Source: Lysobacteraceae bacterium | GTDB taxonomy: Bacteria > Pseudomonadota > Gammaproteobacteria > Xanthomonadales > Xanthomonadaceae | Assembly: GCA_017990865.1 (NCBI GenBank) | Contig: JAGNNB010000050.1 | Coordinates: forward strand, 1-12,018 | DNA: 12,018 nt | Direction of reading: 5' to 3' | Shown here: piece by piece, positions 1-6,726 of the stretch | How positions within the stretch are numbered: the stretch's first letter is position 1 | How the letters are laid out: every line of letters begins with the position of its first letter | Program-made: the position numbers and the translations under genes | Notes under the pieces: model-generated | What the model was told of the DNA's origin: nothing | Seen by the model: the letters and a program-made list of their open reading frames with translations, nothing else | Databases searched by the model: none

Positions 1-299
1 GCGAGATACGCCGCGGGCGCGGAGGCGAGCACGAACGGCAGAATATTGCGCCAGCGGACGTGTCCACCGCGCCAGAACCGCGCCAAACCGATCGCGCCGA
101 CCAACAGATTCAACACCAGCGCCGTCGGTCGCTGTTCCGCCTGACCGAACCCCAGCAGCACCATGACCGCGAGATAGCCGCTCGCGCCGGCGTGCCCGAC
201 CGACGAATACAGCGCCGCGACCAGCAGGAATAATCCCGCGGCGAGTAACGCGACCTCGCTCAAAACCTGCGGCTCAACGCGCGCGCACTCGCGCCGCAT
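1..299 (-). CDS. TauE/SafE family membrane permease, partial (N-terminal end only)
   Basis: About 99 residues are visible on the minus strand; the gene runs off the window at base 1. The residues read as a hydrophobic helix followed by LYSSVGHAGASGYLAVM, which I recognise as the N-terminal signature of TauE/SafE (DUF81) permeases. A second helix (ALVLNLLVGAIGLARFW) and the start of a third (NILPFVLASAPAAYLA) follow. Members are inner-membrane proteins linked to export of sulfite, sulfoacetate or other organic anions; the substrate here cannot be told. The start is uncertain. An ATG at 299 gives 12 extra polar residues and a 26-bp overlap with the nuclease gene. A TTG at 263 starts just before the first helix (LSEVALLAAG), with AGG only 2 nt upstream, and would not overlap. 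Co-transcription with the nuclease gene is likely from the overlap or tight spacing. Confidence 0.78.
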   Translation of the reverse strand, partial: MRRECARVEPQVLSEVALLAAGLFLLVAALYSSVGHAGASGYLAVMVLLGFGQAEQRPTALVLNLLVGAIGLARFWRGGHVRWRNILPFVLASAPAAYL

Positions 300-1122
300 C
301 GGGCGGCGCCAACGCGCGGTTCAACAAGCGCGCCAAACGTTCCGCAGCCAATCGCAATTGCATGTCAGCGGTGGGGCGCCAACGCGTCAGATAGCCCGGC
401 GCCAGCAAGCCGCGCGGCGGATAGAAACCCTCGCGACGCACGATGCGACAGGCGGTTTCGGCCCAGGAACCGACTGCCGTATCGCTCACGCCGGCCGGCG
501 TCGGTAATGCGCGCAGGCGTCGAAGATTGCGCTGTTCGCTGCGGCTCGCCGCCATCACCACATCGCCGTCCCACACCCGATGCAGATTGCTGCCCAGGCC
601 GCGGACCTGCAACTGATAGGTGTTGCCGCCGCGATCGTTCGCGTAACCCGTGTGCAGCGGTTGATGGACATCGCCGACGAAATGCACCAGAAACTTCAAG
701 GCCTGCGTGCGCACCGCATCCGGTTGGCGGCGGTCGGCGAGCAGCGCCTCTTGGCGGCGAATCGCTTCGATCACGCAATCGCCGTTGCGGCAATGCGCCG
801 CGGCTTGGTAGACGCAATCGTCTTGAGCCAGATTGACGTAATGCCAGCTCGCGCTGCGACGACCCAGATCCGGGTCGTTTTCGCGCAGATCGTCCGCCCA
901 ATTCGAAATGCCGGCCAAGGTCGGATCGCTCTCGCCGTGGAGCAGCCGCGCGACTTCCGCGCGTGCGCCGGGCGTGAGTTCGGCTTCGGCCATCGTGCCG
1001 ATCAGACGATGACCCTGCGGCCCCCAAGCGTACGCGGGTGCGGAAAGAAAGACGACGATCGAAAGCGCGCATCGCAGAGCGCGTAGAAACGAACAGGCCA
1101 TGCCGGCAGAGTAACCGAGCAT
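274..1122 (-). CDS. Exported S1/P1-type zinc nuclease
   Basis: This is a 282-residue secreted, probably periplasmic, nuclease of the S1/P1 family: trinuclear-zinc enzymes that cut single-stranded DNA and RNA and often act as 3'-nucleotidases. A signal peptide spans residues 1-32 and ends in APAYA. Cleavage there exposes Trp33 as the new N-terminus, which the family uses as a zinc ligand. The other ligands are also visible: His38 (WGPQGHR), Asp77 (SNWADD), His94 (SWHYVN), His147 and Asp151 (HFVGDVHQPLH), His157, His181 and Asp185 (NLHRVWDGD). All nine are present, so the enzyme should be active. Cysteines at 103, 111 and 116 may form disulfides. Met8 (start at 1101) is an alternative start that gives a more usual signal-peptide length. 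Both candidate ATGs lie in the arms of an inverted repeat. The 3' end overlaps the downstream permease gene if that gene uses its ATG. Confidence 0.93.
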   Translation of the reverse strand: MLGYSAGMACSFLRALRCALSIVVFLSAPAYAWGPQGHRLIGTMAEAELTPGARAEVARLLHGESDPTLAGISNWADDLRENDPDLGRRSASWHYVNLAQDDCVYQAAAHCRNGDCVIEAIRRQEALLADRRQPDAVRTQALKFLVHFVGDVHQPLHTGYANDRGGNTYQLQVRGLGSNLHRVWDGDVVMAASRSEQRNLRRLRALPTPAGVSDTAVGSWAETACRIVRREGFYPPRGLLAPGYLTRWRPTADMQLRLAAERLARLLNRALAPPDAARVRAR

Positions 1123-1130
1123 GGCCTGTT
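1092..1130 (-). promoter_or_regulatory. Inverted repeat over the nuclease translation start
   Basis: The 11-base arms aacaggccatg (1092-1102) and catggcctgtt (1120-1130) are perfect reverse complements around a 17-base loop. In the nuclease mRNA, one arm carries the weak AGG ribosome-binding element and the first AUG (1122). The other arm carries the in-frame second AUG (1101). The folded form would hide both starts. No T-run follows, so a terminator is unlikely. A regulatory role is inference. Confidence 0.45.
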
Positions 1131-1253
1131 TGTGTGTGGCGCAAGTGGATGGTGCATATGGGTCACTCAGCGATGAGCGACGCCATGGATGCCGCCGGGC
1201 CGACGGCGCGAAACGGGATCGTGTGAGAGGGAGGCGATCCTGAGAAGGCGAGT

Positions 1254-1283
1254 GCGACGCGTCGGAGAGAGGGGACGCGTCGC
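1254..1283. other. Stem-loop between ompW and the nuclease gene
   Basis: Arms gcgacgcgtc (1254-1263) and gacgcgtcgc (1274-1283) are perfect 10-base reverse complements around a purine-rich 10-base loop (ggagagaggg). It lies about 56 bases past the ompW stop. No T-tract follows on the minus strand, so it may be a transcript-end stabiliser or a weak terminator rather than a canonical intrinsic terminator. Confidence 0.45.
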
Positions 1284-1313
1284 GCCGACGGCCGGCGGCG
1301 GGTGCTGCGATCG

Positions 1314-1341
1314 GAATGTTTCGATCAGAATGTTTCGATCA
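1314..1341. repeat. 14-bp tandem duplication spanning the ompW stop codon
   Basis: The unit gaatgtttcgatca occurs twice in immediate tandem (1314-1327 and 1328-1341). The second copy contains the ompW stop codon (tca at 1339-1341, TGA on the minus strand). The duplication therefore begins at the stop and copies it, with the first 11 bases of 3' untranslated sequence, once. The protein's C-terminus is unaffected. Confidence 0.85.
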
Positions 1342-1959
1342 GAACTTGATGACGTACGCCGCGCCGTAGACCAGCGGGTCGATGTTCACGGTGCCGATGT
1401 CGGCGCCGTCGAGTTCGACGTCGGTGTCGATGTCGATCCAGCGGGCGTCGACGCGAATCGAACCGCGCTCGCTGACTTCGAAGTCGAGACCGGCATGCGC
1501 GGCCAGACCGAAGGAGTTGCCCAGGCTCAGATCGCTACCGGCGAGCGCGCCGGTGGTGTCTTCGCTGAAGAACGTGGTGAAGTTGACGCCGGCGCCGACG
1601 AAGGGCTTCACGGTGCCGTTGCCGAAGTGGTACTGCAGGGTGACGGTCGGCGGCAGATGCTTGGTCGAGCCGACGTTGCCCAGGCCCTTGATATTGATGT
1701 CGTGTTCGAACGGCCAGGAGGCCAGCACTTCGATACCGAGGTTGTCGCGGACGAAGTATTCGGCCGTGATGGTCGGGCGCACGTTGCTGCCGACTTCGAC
1801 ATCAAGCGCACCGCCGACCAAGCTGCCGTTATCGGACTTCGGGTTGACTTGGTGCGCACCGACGGAAATCGTCCATTCGCCGGCCTGTTGGGCGAAAGCG
1901 GGAGCGGCGACGCCGCCGAGCGCGAGAGCGAGGGCGAGCGGGACGAGACGGAATTTCAT
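1339..1959 (-). CDS. ompW: OmpW family outer-membrane protein
   Basis: The 206-residue protein has a signal peptide ending in AFA after about residue 23. The mature part matches the OmpW family, 8-stranded outer-membrane beta-barrels thought to pass small hydrophobic molecules. Visible marks are the first strand after the signal (WTISVGAHQVNPKSDNGS), the segment LGIEVLASWPFEHDI, the strand LPPTVTLQYHF followed by KPFVGAGVNFTTFF, and the ending NIDPLVYGAAYVIKF. The C-terminal Phe is the usual recognition residue for the BAM assembly machinery. Length is normal for the family. The start is fixed by a perfect AGGAGG on the minus strand (1965-1970), 5 bases before the ATG. Alternating polar and apolar residues and the lack of long hydrophobic helices after the signal fit a barrel. 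An FNR-type site sits upstream. It faces gapA divergently. Confidence 0.92.
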   Translation of the reverse strand: MKFRLVPLALALALGGVAAPAFAQQAGEWTISVGAHQVNPKSDNGSLVGGALDVEVGSNVRPTITAEYFVRDNLGIEVLASWPFEHDINIKGLGNVGSTKHLPPTVTLQYHFGNGTVKPFVGAGVNFTTFFSEDTTGALAGSDLSLGNSFGLAAHAGLDFEVSERGSIRVDARWIDIDTDVELDGADIGTVNIDPLVYGAAYVIKF

Positions 1960-1989
1960 GGTTGCCTCCTAGGCGTTGTGGATGGTCAC

Positions 1990-1995
1990 ATCTTG
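1990..1995 (-). promoter_or_regulatory. Candidate ompW -10 element (CAAGAT)
   Basis: On the minus strand CAAGAT keeps the A at position 2 and the T at position 6 of TATAAT, the two most important bases; the match is 3 of 6 overall. It predicts a transcript start near base 1983 and a leader of about 24 bases before the ATG at 1959. No good -35 element sits at the right spacing, as expected for an activator-dependent promoter. The support is mainly the exact spacing to the FNR-type box. Confidence 0.4.
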
Positions 1996-2017
1996 TGGGG
2001 TCGGCCAAGCCGATTCA

Positions 2018-2031
2018 TTGAGTCTAATCAA
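2018..2031 (-). promoter_or_regulatory. FNR/Anr-type (CRP-family) binding site upstream of ompW
   Basis: On the minus strand the sequence TTGATTAGACTCAA matches the FNR consensus TTGAT-N4-ATCAA at 9 of 10 specified bases. Its centre (2024.5) is 41.5 bases from the start predicted by the candidate -10 element, which is the class II activator position. ompW in enterobacteria is known to respond to oxygen through FNR, so the placement makes sense. Whether this organism's own FNR/Anr/Clp-type regulator binds here is inference. Confidence 0.55.
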
Positions 2032-2209
2032 ATTCTTAACAAATTGACCCTGCCGTTCAGCTTCGTGGACCCTACGGGGGCGTGCGGAATGCGCGTTCTG
2101 GAATGGGTGTCCCATCTCGCCGCGCCCTGTCGGGGTGCGCTCGGCTGCGTCCAGCGCTTCCGATCGGTCCGCTCTATCGTTCCGATGGCGGTCCGCGGGT
2201 TCGCCGCAT

Positions 2210-2231
2210 GCCCAATTCGGCCCGAATGGGC
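2210..2231. other. Hairpin in the ompW/gapA intergenic region
   Basis: GCCC-A-ATTCGG (2210-2220), one spacer base, then CCGAAT-GGGC (2222-2231) form a 10-bp stem with a single bulged A. No T-tract follows on either strand. It may be an operator-like site for a dimeric regulator or only a structure of GC-rich DNA. It lies about 155 bases upstream of gapA. Confidence 0.35.
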
Positions 2232-2337
2232 TCCGGCACGCGTCCCCACACCTGTCCGGGTGGTCAGGGGAAAGCCGGCGCGAAATCGCGCGCGAAGCGC
2301 GTTCTTCGCCCACCTGCTGGCGGCCGGATCGATCGGC

Positions 2338-3387
<1,050 letters not shown>

Positions 3388-3472
3388 CCGCTCGCTCGGC
3401 TCGCGCCCGAGCGGCCGAGCGTACAAGATCGATCTTCGCGCGCATTCGGCCTTGGCCGGGTCGCTCGACACG

Positions 3473-3501
3473 GAAGCGCCTTCGGGCGCTTTCGTTGTTT
3501 T
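3473..3501 (+). terminator. Intrinsic terminator after gapA
   Basis: A 7-bp stem AAGCGCC/GGCGCTT (3474-3480 and 3485-3491) closes on a stabilising TTCG tetraloop. A T-rich run (tcgttgtttt) follows to 3501. A G-T pair can extend the stem. Between the gapA stop and this point, another 8-bp inverted repeat (3393-3400 with 3414-3421) could form but has no T-run. Confidence 0.78.
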
Positions 3502-3648
3502 GAGGCTGCGGTCCCACGACCGACCCGGTCGGCCTAAGGCCGGCGGCGCCGCGAGCACCAGGACGAGTAGCGCGATCCGATACCCATGGACGCGCAAATG
3601 CCCACCTGAGGGCATGCGGTTGCAAAACCCTGCGGCATCGCCGAGTCT

Positions 3649-3672
3649 GATCCGCGAGAAAACGGATCGCGG
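3649..3672 (+). promoter_or_regulatory. Two mutually exclusive hairpins in the DUF2339 gene leader
   Basis: GATCCG (3649-3654) pairs with CGGATC (3663-3668), or CCGCGA (3652-3657) pairs with TCGCGG (3667-3672). The arms overlap, so only one pairing can form at a time. The second ends 2 bases before the AGGGGA ribosome binding site (3675-3680) and could affect access to it. A further 6-bp hairpin (ATGCCC/GGGCAT) lies upstream at 3598-3615. Regulation by these is speculative. Confidence 0.3.
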
Positions 3673-3685
3673 GCAGGGGATATCG

Positions 3686-6640
3686 ATGGCCGGCATTGAG
3701 GGCGTCTTGGTACTGATCGGGTTGTGCCTATTGGCCGTCCCGGTGCTGTTGGTCGTGGCGCTGGTCAAGATCGGCGGGGCGAAACAGCGCATCTCGGCGC
3801 TGGAAGACGAGATACAGGTCGTTCGCGAAGAGGCGCGCCGCGCGGCTCAGGAAGCCACGCAGGCCCATGCGCTCTCGAAGGCCGCGCATGCCGCCGCCAC
3901 CGCGCCCGATGCCACCGCGCGCAGTCGCGCGGAAACGCCCTCCGTCGCCGAACCGGCGGCGCAACAAGCCCCAGACTCGTCGCTGTCGTCGCCGTCCGAG
4001 GCGACGTTCGCGACAGGCTTCGTCGCCCCAACCGCGCCGGAACCCGAAACGCAGGCCGCCGCCGAGTCGATCTCCACTGTCGATGCCGATGCTCCGCCGC
4101 CGCCGTTGCCGTGGGAACGCGCGGTGTCGGTCGGCGCCACCGCGGCGATGGAGCAAGATCGCCGCGAGGCCGGTCTGCCGCCGCAAGCGCCGCCTCCGCA
4201 AGCGCCTCGCGCCTCCGCGCCGCGCCCGCCGCCGCCCGATCCGTTCGCGCCGGCGGTGCGTCTGATCAAACGCTGGTTCACCGAAGGCAATGTGCCGGTG
4301 AAGATCGGCGTGATGGTGTTGTTGGCCGGCGTCGCGGCGTTGCTGAAATACGCCAGCGATCAAGGCTGGGTGCGCGTGCCGATCGAAGTGCGCTTGGCTG
4401 CCATCGCCGCGGCGGCGATCGGCGGTTTGGTGTTCGCATGGCGCCAGCGCGAAGAGCGGCGTTCGTTCGCGCTCTCGCTGCAGGGCGGCGCGATCGGCGT
4501 GTTGATGTTGGTGGCCTTCGCCGCGTTCAAGCTCTACCACTTGATGCCGGCAGCCCCGGCGTTCGGCATCACCGTCGTCCTGGTCGCGGGTTTGGGCGTG
4601 TTGGCGGTGCTGCAGCGCGCGTTGGCGCTCGCGGTGTTCGGCATTCTCGCCGGCTTCCTCGCGCCGATCTGGTTGTCGACCGGCAGCGGCAATCACGTCG
4701 CATTGTTCTCGTATTACGCCGTGCTCAATCTCGGCATCTTCGCCATCGCCTGGGCGCAATCGCGTCGACAAGGCGCGTGGCGATTGCTCAATCTGCTCGG
4801 CTTCGTCTTCACCTTCGGCATCGGCACTGTCTGGGGCGTCCTCGATTACGATCCGAAGAAGTTCGCCACCACCGAGCCGTTCCTGCTGCTGTTCTTCGGC
4901 TTGTATTTGCTGATTCCGATCTTCTACGCGCGCAGTCGCGGCGAAGATCGTCACGATCGCGTCGACGGCACCTTGGTGTTCGGCGCGCCGCTGATCGCCT
5001 TCGCGCTGCAGGCAGGCTTGTTGCACGAATATCTCGCGCGCGGCGATCGCATGCCGTTGGCGTTCTCGGCGCTGATCCTCGCCGCGATCTACGCCTTGCT
5101 CGGCGGTGTGTTGCACCGAGGGGCGCGGATGCGACCGTTGGTCGAATCCTACGCGGTGCTCGCGGTCGGGTTCGCGACGTTGGCGGTGCCGTTGGCCTTG
5201 TCGGCGGGCGCCAGCGCCAGCGTGTTCGCGCTCGAAGGCGCGGCGCTGGTGTGGCTGGGGCTGCGGCAACAGCGCAAATTGCCGCAGATTTCCGGCCTGT
5301 TGCTGCAGGTCGCGGCGGCGGTCGCGTACTACGTCGGGTTCCATCGCTACGGGACGCAACTGGTCGAGAACGATGCCGGCCAATGGGTGTGGGCCGCGAT
5401 GCCGACGCCGTTCGCCAACCCGGCGTTCATGGGCGCGGTGTTGATCGCGCTCGCCGGTTTCATCATCGCTTACAGCTACCGGCAAAAAACCGACCGCAGC
5501 AACGTCGCCGTGCTGACGCTGTGGGCGCTGGTGTGGTGGCTGTTCGCGGGTTTCAACGAGATCGACACCCACGTGCCGTACGCGTATCGCTGGACGGCGG
5601 TGTTGTCGTTCGCGATCTTCAGCGGTTGGCTGGCCGCGGAAGGCCGCCGCCGCGTGCGCGACTTGTCGATGCTCGGCGTCGCTGCGGCGCTGGCGTTGGT
5701 GTTCGCGATCCCGGTGTCGTTCTGGCAAAGCGCGCGCCACGGGCATCCGTTCGCCGATTGGGGTTGGGTGGCGTGGGCGGTGTACGCCGCGCTGGGTTGG
5801 CGCGCGATGACATGCCTGCGCGATGCGCACAAAGGCGTTCGCGGCATCGCCCACGGCGGTTGGTGGTGGGCCTGGACGGTGGCGATCGGTTGCTTCTTGA
5901 TCGAGCACGCGCGCCTCGCCGATCTCGGCGACGGTTGGCGCATGGCCGCCATCGGCGTGCCGTTGACCGTGTTCACTGCACTGTTGTGGCGGCGCCCGCG
6001 CGTGCTCTCCGCGCCGTTGTCGGCGGGTTTCGCCGACTATCGGACGCCACTGACGCTGTCCGCCGCGCTGGTCACGTCGACGGCATGGGTGCTGTCGCTG
6101 TTCTTCCCGGGCGATAGCGCGCCGTTGCCGTGGATGACCGTGCTCAATCCGGTCGAATTGCTGCAGATCGCCGGCTTGTTGCTGTTGGCGTCGTACGCAT
6201 GGCGGCATCGCGGCAGCGCCAAACCCGAGGCCTCGCGTTTCGACGTCCCCGCGTTCGCCATCGTCAGTTTCGTCTGGGTGAGCTTCGCGACCCTGCGCGC
6301 GGTGCATCACTGGGCCGATACCTCGTGGTCGATCTCGATGCTCGACGACACCCAGGTGCAAACCGCGCTGACGGTGGTGTGGAGCGTGCTCGGCGTACTC
6401 GGTTGGATCTTCGGCTCGCGTCGCGGCGACCGCGTGCTGTGGGGCGCGGGCGCGGCCTTGATGGCGGTGGTGCTGCTGAAACTGCTGCTGATCGACCGCG
6501 GTCACCTGGGCAACATCTTCGGCATCATTTCCTTCATCGCTTACGGCTTGTTGTGCACGGCGGTCGGCTATTTCGCGCCGGCGCCGCCGAAGCGCGAGCC
6601 GTCCAAGCCCGAGCCGCCGAAGCATGAGGCCGCCGCATGA
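3686..6640 (+). CDS. Large polytopic inner-membrane protein, DUF2339 family
   Basis: The 984-residue protein has the layout of DUF2339 membrane proteins, whose biochemical function is not established. One N-terminal helix (about residues 4-27) is followed by a short coiled coil (ISALEDEIQVVREEARRAAQ, about 34-53). A low-complexity Ala/Pro-rich linker runs to about residue 190. The conserved core entry is FTEGNVPVKIGVMVLLAG, then LLKYASDQGW, and from there to about residue 960 come many back-to-back hydrophobic helices. The tail is a hydrophilic Pro/Lys/Glu repeat (KREPSKPEPPKHEAAA). The ATG at 3686 is chosen for its AGGGGA five bases upstream and the immediate membrane helix; the reading frame stays open upstream to 3278 but there it overlaps gapA. 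The stop lies about 86 bases before the chosen DUF3999 start, or overlaps by 4 bp if that gene starts at 6637. The two genes surely form one operon. Confidence 0.94.
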   Translation: MAGIEGVLVLIGLCLLAVPVLLVVALVKIGGAKQRISALEDEIQVVREEARRAAQEATQAHALSKAAHAAATAPDATARSRAETPSVAEPAAQQAPDSSLSSPSEATFATGFVAPTAPEPETQAAAESISTVDADAPPPPLPWERAVSVGATAAMEQDRREAGLPPQAPPPQAPRASAPRPPPPDPFAPAVRLIKRWFTEGNVPVKIGVMVLLAGVAALLKYASDQGWVRVPIEVRLAAIAAAAIGGLVFAWRQREERRSFALSLQGGAIGVLMLVAFAAFKLYHLMPAAPAFGITVVLVAGLGVLAVLQRALALAVFGILAGFLAPIWLSTGSGNHVALFSYYAVLNLGIFAIAWAQSRRQGAWRLLNLLGFVFTFGIGTVWGVLDYDPKKFATTEPFLLLFFGLYLLIPIFYARSRGEDRHDRVDGTLVFGAPLIAFALQAGLLHEYLARGDRMPLAFSALILAAIYALLGGVLHRGARMRPLVESYAVLAVGFATLAVPLALSAGASASVFALEGAALVWLGLRQQRKLPQISGLLLQVAAAVAYYVGFHRYGTQLVENDAGQWVWAAMPTPFANPAFMGAVLIALAGFIIAYSYRQKTDRSNVAVLTLWALVWWLFAGFNEIDTHVPYAYRWTAVLSFAIFSGWLAAEGRRRVRDLSMLGVAAALALVFAIPVSFWQSARHGHPFADWGWVAWAVYAALGWRAMTCLRDAHKGVRGIAHGGWWWAWTVAIGCFLIEHARLADLGDGWRMAAIGVPLTVFTALLWRRPRVLSAPLSAGFADYRTPLTLSAALVTSTAWVLSLFFPGDSAPLPWMTVLNPVELLQIAGLLLLASYAWRHRGSAKPEASRFDVPAFAIVSFVWVSFATLRAVHHWADTSWSISMLDDTQVQTALTVVWSVLGVLGWIFGSRRGDRVLWGAGAALMAVVLLKLLLIDRGHLGNIFGIISFIAYGLLCTAVGYFAPAPPKREPSKPEPPKHEAAA

Positions 6641-6726
6641 TCGCCGCCGATCTTCCTCGCACGCTCGCGAATCCCTCGCACCCCCCGCGGCTCGCGCCGC
6701 GCATGTCCTTTCCGGAGTGGCCCAGG

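Noticed and set aside
3586..3609. Seven-codon upstream frame (MDAQMPT) in the DUF2339 leader
   Set aside because: No ribosome binding site, no regulatory codon run, and such short frames arise by chance.
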